64,000 bases of DNA from Camellia lanceoleosa (Eukaryota; Streptophyta; Magnoliopsida; Ericales; Theaceae), in the NCBI GenBank assembly GCA_025200525.1, contig JANUSC010000388.1, positions 67,501-131,500 on the forward strand. Direction: 5' to 3'. The notes beneath the pieces are model-generated. The model searched no databases. It was not told the origin of the DNA and saw only the letters and a program-made list of their open reading frames with translations. Shown in pieces: positions 35,574 through 45,998 of the stretch. Every line of letters begins with the position of its first letter. The stretch's first letter is position 1. The position numbers and the translations under genes were made by a program.

Positions 35574-36960
35574 TCATATGGAAAGGTGAAAGGTTTTGTT
35601 TTGGACGTGGGTTGAGTTGGTTGTTTGTGGACTGACACTGGCGAAATGATCGATTGTACTAGCATGGAAGACATTTGAGTTGACTTCCACAGGTTTGGCA
35701 CTTATACTGCCACTGGCATTGGTACTACGGGTGATCGACTTCTTTGTGGGCTCAGTTCCTCCCCCAATCAAACCTTGATTGATGGCATCCTCAATTTGAA
35801 CTTCGATTTCATGAAGATCTATAAAATTAAACAATAGGAGGACTATCATTTGTTGCAGCAATCTGGGTTGCAGATTTTGTACAACGGTATGAACGTGGTC
35901 TTTCTCAAATGGACTCATTGTCATTCTGACTACTTTTTCTCTCTACCTAGTGACAAATGTGCCAAAAGTTCCTTTGGGTTCTTGTCTAGTCACCTCAAGT
36001 TCCCGAGTAGTTACCACTATTTGCGTGCTATAAGAATACTGGGCTATGAACGCCTAACTCCACTTCGTTGTATTTTCTAACTTGGCATACCAAGTAGCAG
36101 AAACTCCTGACATGGTTTTTTCCAAACAATGAAAGCTTTTGGGCTTGGGTCAGTCCCATGGGCTTTAGAATGTCTGAGTAAAGTCAGATGTGAACAATCA
36201 GATCTTTTGTCCCATCAAATTGGTCCACATGAGGCATTTTGAATCTATCTGGTAATCTTACTACTGTCTCGGTGTATCCATTTTTCAATTTCAGCAACGG
36301 AGTTGATCCCCTATGAATTTTTGAACTCTTTCTCGAGTTTGGCTATCATTTGCAAAGTTGGATCGAGCTCATTCAAATCAAGAGAGAAGAGTCCCCCAAT
36401 GGGTTGTACCAAAGCCTTGAGATGTTGAGTGTGAACTAGCCTTTTTTATGCTTGAAATCCTAGAAATCCTCAATTGGCAAAGGCAATCAAGAATTGGATT
36501 AGTGGGTGGGATAGGCTGAATAATAAACATCCCAGATAGGTGCTGCATTCCAGCAATAGTTTCAGCTTACGTTGCAACTGTGTGATTAAGTGCATCCACA
36601 GTCCACTAGAGAGCTATCAGTATTTCCATCAAATCAGCGAGGCTTGTGCTATCTTTGATTTTTTCAGGCTAGCAATTGGTGAATTGGGGTGATTTGAACT
36701 GATGGATGAAAGATGATTGCTCTAAACTGGTTGTGGTTACCTAGCTTTCTTTCCTCTAACTGTTGGTTGAAGTGACACTAATACTAGCTGTCCTTGGATC
36801 AAATCAATAATCTTGAAAAGCCTACCAGTGCGAGTCCACAAAACTTGGGGGATGTCAGATTTCGTTGAAACTATGATGACAGAACTGACTAGCAGAAAGA
36901 AAGAAAAAGAAAACTCCAATCAGATAGCATTCCAGTTGGATCTTACCATTCATACAAGAT
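35574..36960 (-). pseudogene. Degenerate Gypsy gag
   Basis: Minus-strand translation gives gag text broken across frames: PMGLTQAQKLSLFGKTMSG and SATWYAKLENTTKRSWEEL (about 36,160-36,040), then a 116-codon frame from 35,924 with MTMSPFEKDHVHTVVQNLQP and EIEVQIEDAINQGLIGGGTE. The order matches the capsid domain of plant Gypsy gags. Stops and frameshifts are numerous. A purine/pyrimidine leader precedes it at 36,960-37,090. No pol follows on the left, so this is a relic. Confidence 0.7.
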
Positions 36961-37479
36961 TGGTTTAGAATGAAGAAGACGACGGTGGTGTCAAAGCGCA
37001 AATCGGCAAGGGTTTGAGAATGAACCAAGAAGATAAAGAATCTAAAGAGAGAAAGAACCTAGAGAAAAAGAAATAGGGTTTCGGAAGTAAAGGTGGAAGA
37101 AAATGATGTGTTGAATAAGTTTTATAAACTTTCAGAGCTCAAAATTTCGAAATTGTCCCCGTCATCGTTGATTTTGAACGGTCGAACAAAAGAGAGACAG
37201 TCGGGCATATTTTATCCAGCCAAACAGATTGTGTGTGATCCATATCCAGTATTTGTACGGATCAACTGTTTTTGTACGGGTGAAGTTAAAATTTTCACAG
37301 GTCGTTTAGAAAATTGTCTAGCTAGTGAGAAAAGTGCACATTTAAATCAAATTCAACTTTAGAAGCTCAGAAACATCTTTGCCACTAGTCTTACTATCCT
37401 TTAGTGCATGGCCTATTTTAATTTTAGACTTAACAGCTATCAAAACAGAGTTTGGAAACCTGTGTGTTTTCTACCATGA

Positions 37480-38020
37480 GGTGTTTCCCTATCAGCAACA
37501 CTTCCTGAGATATTTTTCATAAGACATCACTTCTCAGAAGTAGGCGGCTCCATACGTCGAATTCCAATCGAAACATAGAGGTGCTGCTCCATAAGCACTA
37601 CTTCTCGAGATACTTTTCATAAAACATTGATTCTTGAAACAAGGCGACTCCGTACACCAAGTTCCAAAAACTTTTTCAAAATTTGATGTTTGGAAGAAAC
37701 ATTGCCCTTTTCATAGAATAAGGCAGCCTTGTGTGCCATTTCCAGAACTATGAAATACTTTCCAAAGTATTGCTTTCTGAGATATTCAAAGAATATTGCT
37801 TCCCAAAGACTCAGTTTGTATACCAATCTCCAAAACTTATGAAGTTCTCTCAAGAGTATCACTTCTCGAGATGTTCAAAGAACATTGCTTCCCAATTTGT
37901 GAGATGTTCGAAGAACGTCACTTCAATAAGGATGAGATGACCCCATACGTCAATATTCCAAACCCTTGAAGAGCTTGAAAAACATTGCTTCCTAAAGCTA
38001 AGTAGCCCCATATGTTGAAT
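37480..38020. repeat. Degenerate tandem repeat
   Basis: Phrases such as CTTCTCGAGATGTTCAAAGA, ACATTGCTTCCCAA and CCCCATACGTCAATATTCC recur every 60-100 bases with many changes. It resembles the tandem arrays in untranslated parts of Tat-type elements. ORFs across it are a by-product of the repeat. Confidence 0.55.
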
Positions 38021-38035
38021 TCCAAACTTGTGAGG

Positions 38036-38175
38036 TGTATCTATCACACCGTTTGTTGTATCTATTGCACTATTTATTGCATCCATTGCATCGCTTGTTA
38101 CATCTATCACACTGCTTATTGCATCTGTCGCACCGCTTGTTAAATCTTTCGCATAGTTGTTGCATCTGTCATATT
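38036..38175. repeat. 21-base minisatellite
   Basis: Six to seven copies of a 21-base unit like TGCATCTATCACACCGCTTGT, varying at a few sites. The unit is a multiple of three, which creates a false heptad-repeat ORF (38,035-38,307). Confidence 0.9.
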
Positions 38176-38199
38176 ACGTACTTTATCTTGTTGCATTTA

Positions 38200-38530
38200 C
38201 CCTTTTCACATGAAATGCATTTAGGCTTGTCAGTTACAATCTTTCCCTCCATTCGCATGAAATGTGTTTGGATTGTACCCTTGGGGCTCTCCTTTGTTGA
38301 CTGGTAAGTCAAAATTAGGGTTTCCTATTGCTGTCATTGTCGATCACATACAAGTTTTCAATTACATAGTCCCCCCTTATATCACTCGTGTGGCAACACA
38401 TTTAAACAATCTTTTCTCTACTCACATGAAATATGTTTGAATTGCACCCATGGGTTCGCCTTTGTTGATTGGTAGGTCAGAATTGGATTCCATATTGCTA
38501 TGATTTCCGGTCGCATACAAGTTTTTGGAG
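38200..38530. repeat. About 190-base direct duplication
   Basis: Text with CGCATGAAATGTGTTTGGAT, CTTTGTTGACTGGTAAGTCA and TCACATACAAGTTTTC (38,250-38,360) recurs at 38,415-38,525 with substitutions. It lies between two minisatellites. Confidence 0.7.
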
Positions 38531-38577
38531 TATGTTTCCACCAACCATCTAGAAGTGTAGAAAGAGCACTGATAGAT

Positions 38578-38840
38578 CCCCTTCTTTTTCATTCGTGTGA
38601 AACACATTTGTATGCGATGGACCCTCTCTTTTTTATTCGTTCGAGACACATTTATATGTGATGCACCCTTCTTTTTCATTCGTGTGAAACGTGTTTGTAT
38701 TCGATGCACTCTTCTTTTTTATTCGTGTGAAATATGTTTATATGCGATGCACTATTCTTTGTCATACATGTGAAACACGTTTGTATATGATGCACACCCT
38801 TTTTCATTTGTGTGAAACATGTTTGTATGTAATACACATT
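38578..38840. repeat. 43-44 base minisatellite
   Basis: Six copies of a unit reading CCCTTCTTTTTCATTCGTGT then GAAACACATTTGTATGCGATGCA-like sequence. The half-unit GTGTGAAACACATTT is itself near-palindromic. It resembles the 38,200-38,530 duplication, suggesting growth from it. Confidence 0.9.
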
Positions 38841-39840
38841 TTCTTTTCACTTTTTTTTTTAATGTATTTTTTTAAAATTTTATTTGTACACCTCCTTGAT
38901 GTGTGGAAACACAGAAGGGTTACATTTTTCATGTCCACATCTTATAGCATGCTTCATATTATCCGTGCGAGGCCTCCCTCGCATATTACTATCTTCGCAT
39001 CATTATTATCATCTCATTGCATTGCATTTGCATGTCATCAATTTTCAAAACCATTTTCAAATTATTTTCAAAATTTGACAGTGTGGTGGTATACATAACT
39101 AGCTATGCAAAGCATGTAAGTCCAACTTTCAATTGTGTGTCGAGAAATTCATTTGCATCCTTCCCCTAAACTACACTTGTTTGATTTCTTACAAAGGGCC
39201 ACGTAGGCAACCCTTAGATTCAACCAATTGTATTTGCATCTTGTTTATTTGCCTAAGTCTTACGGCCTCGTCAAAAGGGTCATCTTTGGACTTTGACATT
39301 CACTCTCGTCATGACGTACTAAGCTTTATCAAAGAAGGGCAACTATAGACACTTTATTTTGGTCGGCCTTAAGACTTGGAGCACCTTTACTCTAGGAACT
39401 CGATGATGAGAATTCAGAAGGCGTAATCCTTTGATTTCTCCCGCAAAAAGCTCAATCTTAAAGTGGATCCCAACCTTTCACTCATTTTGGCTAAATGTTT
39501 TTAGACCATTAAAAAAAATTTCAAAATGTTCTTAGCCATGCATAAATCCAATCTGTGTCATGATGTTCAAGCTCATCTTTTAAATCAAAACATTGTGACT
39601 TTCGGCATCCGAGTGAGGACAAAATGGAAATGAATGGAAAGGAGGATAATCTCCTAGAAAAACCTTGGTTTCTCTTCAAAATTGACCTAGCTATAGAAAA
39701 TAAGGTATAGCCGTACAATTTTATGACTGGCCGGCCATATTTTGGCTGGCCCAACAAAATTATCGAGAGATAAAGCAGTTTCAAGCAAATGGCCCCCCAA
39801 TGCATGTAGAGGTGCCACTTTCGCAATTTTTGCGTGAATT
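38841..39840. other. Gene-free stretch between minisatellites and an LTR promoter
   Basis: No coding motif is recognised. The 135- and 110-codon frames here carry no domain signature. It could be the U3 part of the LTR whose TATA box is at 39,864. Confidence 0.35.
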
Positions 39841-40878
39841 GCGAACCAATCAACCTCTTAACCTATATAAACACCTCTTTTTCAAAAGAATAAAAGAGGA
39901 GAAGAATTGGATTAAACCTAGAGACACCCATATATTCTAAGCTTTGAATTCTTCAATTTCTCTCTCTCTATATATACATACACCTATACATATACCATCG
40001 AAGCCATGGATTGAAACTTTTCTTGCTTGAGATTTAAAGAAGAATTTGAAGACTTGAGAGTGCCTAGAGTAAGGATTGCTATTCAAAGAGCTCTTCCTAC
40101 AGTTGAGTAATCTCTTGAAACTTTTTCATCAATTTCTCTTATATTTTCTCTTCGTTTCTCTCTTGCCAAACACTCTAAAATTCTAAATTTAGTTGTTTGA
40201 TATGTGATTAGGCCTTGCGGATAATGGTAGGGATTAGCCACCCCTCCATAGGATTGATTGGATAACTTGAATTCTAGCTTTTCTTACACTTTCTATCTCA
40301 TTTTCTCACCTCCCAAACACTTCATATTCTTTTTTTTTTGTTGTGGTAATTTAGATTAGTTTTGGATTTGTATAGAGGGTTCTAGTTCTACCCTATGTTC
40401 TCTTATTTTCTTTCATTCTCTTTTATTTTCCATCATTTTTTTTACCAATTTTCTCATCATCCAAACAAGTTTAATTTTCATAATTCAACCCTTGCTTATA
40501 CTCTAATGAGCTCTTGGGATTGTCTTGTGGAATTAATTGGGTGATCCATGGGCTGAAATTGGTGATTAAAATGTTTTTCAATCTCATTTTCTTTCATTTT
40601 CTCTTACTTTCTTTCATTTTCTCTATACTTTCTTGGAAGCCACACATGGCTTCCACCTAGAAGTGACTTGTAATATACTCTCTCCATCTGCTTTTAACAT
40701 GGATTTGGGTATCTATTTACTCTTTTCCATGAGAGATGATATAGATTCATATTCACTTCTTTGATTTACTTCTTGTTTAGCTTCCATTTTATGTATATCT
40801 CTCATATGATCATCATTGATCTTTTATATCTTTGATGATTAAAGAAGTCTATCATCTCATCCATTCTTCTATGATGAG
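39841..40878 (+). mobile_element. Tat-type LTR, promoter-proximal part
   Basis: A CCAAT box (39,845) and a strong TATA box (39,864) are followed by a pyrimidine-rich leader-like sequence. The LTR is interrupted at 40,879 and seems to resume at 51,529, ending at a Tat-type primer-binding site at 52,598. Its left limit is unknown. It could equally be another LTR class; the lineage rests on the primer-binding site. Confidence 0.5.
39864..39871 (+). promoter_or_regulatory. TATA box of the Tat-type LTR
   Basis: ACCTATATAAACACC with a CCAATCAACC element 15-20 bases upstream. This is the best-looking core promoter among the window's LTRs. Confidence 0.55.
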
Positions 40879-41157
40879 TGTGATGATCGGTGCGTATTTT
40901 GCCTTATTCTCTTGGGTTATGTTGGATTTACCTTCGTTGAAATGTCGGATTCCAAAGTGTGGTCCAGTCAACAGTTGAGTTCGTTGTTTTTGAATACTTT
41001 TCTTAAAAATTTTCGTCCTTATTTGTTTCAAATTTTGAGTTTTCACTTGTTTCGGAGGGTGCGAGGTCGACTCCGGAGTATCGAGAGAGAAGTTGAGGTT
41101 TTTCCGTCTTTGAAGGCGAGTCGTCACGAGGCCTTGGGCCTGCGTGACGGGAGAGGG

Positions 41158-41279
41158 CCGCACGCGTGGGGGTAAGGCGCACAATGGGGAAGGCCGTGTG
41201 CACACTGCAATATATGCAGGTACGGAAAGGAGGTGCAGGAGGACACTCCACACGTGCGGGGAAGGCGCCGCACGTGCGG
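41158..41279 (+). repeat. GC-rich palindrome cluster with CACGTG cores
   Basis: CCACACGTGCGG (41,248) and CCGCACGTGCGG (41,268) are exactly 20 bases apart. Related CCGCACGCGTGG (41,158) and the palindrome GTGTGCACAC (41,196) lie upstream. It stands out from AT-rich surroundings. Confidence 0.8.
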
Positions 41280-42454
41280 CCGGACGCGTGATCTGTCTCA
41301 TTTTTTTGTGCTTTTTAGCTATGTAGAGCTCTTTTTGTCCCCTTTTCATCCATATTTGAATGTACCTCTCTCTCTTTACAATCTTTCTCTCTTTTTCTCT
41401 TATCTCTCTCTATCTAAACCCTCAAAACTTTGTATTTTCTTTTGATCTCAAGAATCCATTGGGATTTTGGTACTAGTTCCTTATATCAAAATGACGAGCA
41501 TACCGAGGGCTTCATTTTGACCGGTGGAGATCGATTTTTGGAGAAGTTCATTTTTGGGCTTTTCTCCTCTTCTCTCTTGAGGTAGGGATTTCTTTATTTT
41601 TTTCAATACCTCTTTTATAGATAGACATGTGGTATGTTTTTATTGCATAAAAACCATGTTGTTATGGATTTTTCTTTGAAAATCATGATAGGGGATCTAA
41701 GGTTTGATGTTGAGGTTGAGATTTTGTGAAATAAATTGTTGTTGGGTTAATTTGGGGAGTGGTTTAACATGTTCATGTTTAGTGAAAGGTGAAGCCCTAA
41801 TTTTCTTTTTATATAATACCTAATAAATAAAAAGGGTTGAAATTGTGAAATAATCATGTTATGAATTGAGGAATTTAATAATGAGTTGGTAATTGATTTG
41901 AGATTAGATTGGACCTTTTGATTTTGGTATTTACCTTGTGTTGGGTTGATTATATTTGAATATGACGGATGGATAAATTGTTAAGTGTTAATGAGAAGTT
42001 AATCATGAGATTAGGAATTTTGGGCAACGCCCTTGTTGAGTTGAAATTGAGCGGATTATGGCTTTGTTATCAGTGGGTTGAGTTTTTGGTTAAATGAATG
42101 AAATGAGTCTATTTTATTGTATATATACATGTATATAAAATTGGTGTACTGCGAATTGGAAATTTTGGAAATCGACTTGGAAAGATAGAGGTGATTGTAA
42201 CTCTTTTGCAAATTAAGAAAGAACCTTGGTAAAAGTTGAAAACCTTGGAACATCATTGTTGTCGTTGGACCTAATGCCTCATAAGAGTTGGATGATTGTA
42301 TTTCGTGCATTTAATACATATTGCTTAGAGGTTTTGTCTTTGGTCATCGGTGGAGGATGACATTGTGAATGTTGAAATGGTTATGTGTCTGTAGTACACT
42401 CAAGTATTCTATGATTGTTGTATAATGTGATGGTTAGGAAAATGTGTAACGCAT

Positions 42455-42598
42455 TGAGAATGAGAGGTACTATTACCTTCCAGCTAGCGCCTGGAAAATT
42501 GGTTGCGCTGAGAATGAGAGGTACCATTACCTTCTAGCTAGCGCCTGGAGAATTGGCAGAGGTACTATTACCTTCCAGCCGGTGTCTGGTAAATTGGC
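42455..42598 (+). repeat. Second tandem array of the solo LTR
   Basis: Three units of about 49-54 bases contain GAGAGGTACTATTACCTTCC, AGCTAGCGCCTGG and AAATTGG. The last unit is shortened. Confidence 0.85.
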
Positions 42599-44375
42599 AT
42601 TTCATTGTGGAAAGATGTATCATTGGCTTACCATGCTTGAGGCAGGTAAAGCAGAATTTATTTATTATTATTGCTTCGGTATATTTGAGCATGTTACGTA
42701 TTATGATGATCATGTTTCCGTAAGGTTGAGTTGTCTTATATGTTGAGTAGATATGTATATGTATATTTGGACGCGTTAGAGAGTGGTTGAAGGAGTTCCC
42801 TACCATAAATTAGTTATTGAAAGTATCTCTTTAACCTTGAGCTTAAGGTCAAGAATGTGATGAACGTATGGAGACGGACTTTGGTTATGTATTGGGTTAT
42901 AAATAATGTGAAGAAAAATCGGGTTTTCTGAACGTGTTTAAAAAAAAAAAAAAAACCCGAATGTTATGTAGTATTTTGCTAAAAATGAAAAATGCGGTTG
43001 TCATGCGATATTTGTTAAAATGGAAAATGAGAGGTAAGAGCGAACCTTTGTGTTGTTGAATAAACCAGATGATCTTGAGAAAAGTATTTATGTAAGTATA
43101 CTTTGGTTATAAATTGTCACATTATTATATATAGTATGAGACTAAGCATTCATGTTCATAGCTATCTATAGGTTGTTGTTGTTGAGGATCATGTTGAGAT
43201 CCCTACTGGACTATATGTTCATCCCACGTTGCTAATCTTTTACAAGTGAACATGGAGAAGTGTTTCAAGGTCATGGATCTTCCTTATCTGTTGGCTACGG
43301 GGCCTTATATTTGTGGGCGGAATGCCATTGATGTAAAACGGTGAAGCCCTTTCTCTGCCTTTTAAGATGTAAGCCTTCGAGAAATTTATTTGGATATACT
43401 CATGTTGCATTCATTTTATATTCGAATGAGAGAATTATTATTTATGTATTCCTTGTAAATATAACGAGCTTCTGTATGCTATTTGTGAAATTGAATTTAT
43501 AATAATGGTTTTGGTAATGGAATCCGCGTAATAAGAGTGGGGTTGGATTTATAATATAGGCTAATTGGAATATTTAGAAACATATGGTAAGTTTAATTAA
43601 AATGTGATTTAGATCAAAATAATTGGAATAAATTAATTACAATTGATTAGAATTAAGCCTAATTAATTAAGCCTAATCCCACTTAATTAGTTAAGCCTTA
43701 ATCCACCTATTTATATGTCTTAATCAAGCTTAAGACCTCATTTCATTATCTTATGAGCTGAAAATTTAGAGAGAGAGAGAGAGAGAGATGGGGAAGCAAC
43801 ACTTGTAGAGAGAGATTGAGGAGTTTGTAGAGAATTTGAAGGGAGATTGAAGGGATTAAGCTAGGTTAAGGCCAAATACAAGCTATAGGTATGGAATTCA
43901 CCTATAATTCTTGTAGATAATCCATGGAAAAGATGAATTCACTTAGTTTGTAGAACTATTTGTATCAATTTGAAAGAAAAGAGTAGGAATCACCATAAAT
44001 TTAGTGAGATCGAGTAAATTGAGTACATGCATGCATAATTCTCCATTTTTGAACTTAGTTTTCTACAAAGTCATACATGCATGGGACTTACACTTGTTAT
44101 TTCTTAAGGTTCTTCATGATTTCAAACATAATGTCTTATATGAACATGTTCTGTAAAGAGATTAGTTGAATTTAACACATGCATGGCAAGAACATTGAAT
44201 TTGGAGCCTAGTTTCGAAGAATTGAAAGAGAATTTGAGATCATGGCCACATAATTTCGAAGTATTCATGTTTATAAAGAGTTCCTATGCTTTTGATAGCC
44301 ATGCAAGCTTTGAACATGAAAAGTGTGTTTTGAACTTCAAATTCAATTTTGGAAAACTCATAATTTGCCTAGTTC

Positions 44376-44590
44376 ACTTGAGTCAAGGATCCATGGCTCG
44401 AGCGCACTTTGCATGCATCTAGTATTTTTGCATACTTTTGATAGTTAGCTCGAGCGACCAAGTGTGCACTTGAGCAAACTCAACTTTGTTTAGCACTTGG
44501 CTCGAGCGACCATCGAGCACACATTTTAGGCATCTAGTACTTTTGTAGTTAGGTCACACTGCTCGAGCAACCAAAGGTGCACTCGAGCGA
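44376..44590 (+). repeat. Paired-palindrome array in the 5' LTR
   Basis: Pairs start at 44,376/44,396, 44,448/44,468 and 44,561/44,581, each exactly 20 bases apart. A compressed pair lies at 44,500/44,511. Motifs vary between GCTCGAGCGA and ACTTGAGCAA. The text TTTTGCATACTTTTG or CATCTAGTACTTTTG recurs between pairs. Confidence 0.88.
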
Positions 44591-44961
44591 AGACCCTGTT
44601 TTTAGCAAACTTTAACTAACACTCTTAAGTGCATAATTGCATCCTCATATCCTCGTTGGCATTCTTAAGCCTCATTTAGACATCCTTAGTCATGGAATAA
44701 GCTAGAAACAAAAGTAAGAGAATCAAAATAAGATACACTATTTGTTATGAATATGTGTTTCAATGTATATTTGTGTTATGGGCTTTGTGTAGGTGATCAA
44801 CTGAGGTCCAACGTTGGTACCAGCCCACTGTAAGTAGTATCTTTGCAAAGATATGTTGTTAAATATATTTTGATTAACTACAAGAATGTTATTTTGAGAT
44901 GCTATTTTGATAAGAATGAATGATTATCTCTTTTGAAACGTAGTTGTGGCATCCTTAGTGT

Positions 44962-45182
44962 AGCCCACGCCTGGGGGTAACAATACCATGGCCCTTTACT
45001 ATAAGGCCCTTGCTCGGGGGAAATAATATCACGACCCTTTAATAGTAAGGCCGTCGTCCGGATGAAACAATACCGTGGCCCTTTGTTATATGTGCACAGA
45101 GATCTCTGATGTTGACCTAAGTGGCCCCTTTGGTTGACCTATATGGTCCCTTTGTTAGACCCATGTGGTCCCTTTGTTATGC
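44962..45182 (+). repeat. Second tandem arrays in the 5' LTR
   Basis: Three units of about 45 bases contain AACAATACCATGGCCCTTTA and AGTAAGGCC. Then come four units of about 24-27 bases containing GACCTATATGGTCCCTTTG. Both recur in the 3' LTR at 50,630-50,850. Confidence 0.85.
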
Positions 45183-45821
45183 TTTTGGGCTCTTTGCTTT
45201 GCATTATTGGATGTACCACATATGAATATGATTTGTGAACTTTGATACGTCAAGTACTCACTTATGCTTTGCTTCAAAACTCATATGATATGGTTTTGTA
45301 TTACGGTAGATATCATTTATCTAACCTCTTTATACTGGTATTACTCACTCGACTTTAGCTCACCCTTTCCCTTATATAGATATATATAGGTGAGCAAGTG
45401 AAGCGTCGAGTTTAGAGCAACCTTGGGAGTCCACCCTTTTGTCAAGCTTTGGAGTGACTCCGTGATAGGGCGATCTTGGACTCATGTAGAGCCAAGTTGT
45501 GTCAACCTTGATGTTTAAGTTATTTTGTTTAGTTTTCTTTTGTTTTTGGAACTTCTTATGTTTGGATATTTTGTATAAGTGTTAAGATGTTGTGATGTAA
45601 CTATGTGTTCATACCTATGAAGAAGGTTGAAGTTTTATTTACTCATGAATTTGCATATATATATATATACATTGCATGGACACAATTATATTTTAATATT
45701 GCTTCTGCAGTGTCTTGTTTACTATTATTAATTATCTAATCTGTCTGAGAGGTCGGGTAATCTGGAATTATTGGCCGGTTATGGCCTAAACCTGTAGGGG
45801 CGGGTACGGATCATGATAGTT

Positions 45822-45832
45822 TGGTACCAGAG
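45822..45832 (+). promoter_or_regulatory. Chromovirus primer-binding site
   Basis: TGGTACCAGAG, one mismatch from the initiator tRNA-Met site TGGTATCAGAG, lies three bases after the 5' LTR end. It would prime minus-strand DNA synthesis. Confidence 0.85.
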
Positions 45833-45998
45833 AACGAGTTATGTCTCACTCACTTTTCCATTGAGCAATAAAGAGTCTAGAAGAGACTTAAGGATTACAT
45901 TCATATGCATTTGAATATCAAAATGAGGTAACTTTTGAAAATGTGTATATGTATATGTGTGCATACAATGTATTTGTTATAATACAAGTTTCATATAG

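Larger units (their letters stand above)
40879..43555 (+). mobile_element. Gypsy solo LTR, interrupted near its 3' end
   Basis: It starts TGTGATGATCGG at 40,879 after ATGAG (40,874-40,878). The text stops at 43,555, where the chromovirus begins. After that element, the bases CATC are followed by ATGAG (51,529-51,533), so the LTR probably ended a few bases beyond 43,555 and ATGAG is its target duplication. It carries a palindrome array with CACGTG cores (41,158-41,279) and a second tandem array (42,455-42,598), the same order as the other LTRs. Confidence 0.6.
43556..45818 (+). repeat. 5' LTR of the chromovirus
   Basis: It aligns with 49,240-51,519. It begins inside the LTR (ATAGGCTAATTGG) and not at TGTGATGACC, and ends GGATCATGATA where the 3' copy has GGGTCGTGACA. 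The palindrome array is at 44,376-44,590 and a second array at 44,962-45,182. Confidence 0.88.

Noticed and set aside
38035..38307. 90-codon ORF rich in Leu and His
   Set aside because: It is the 21-base minisatellite read in frame; unit length divisible by three keeps it open.
40852..41349. 165-codon ORF on the minus strand
   Set aside because: It lies across the LTR start and the GC-rich palindrome cluster, has no domain signature and no homologous look.
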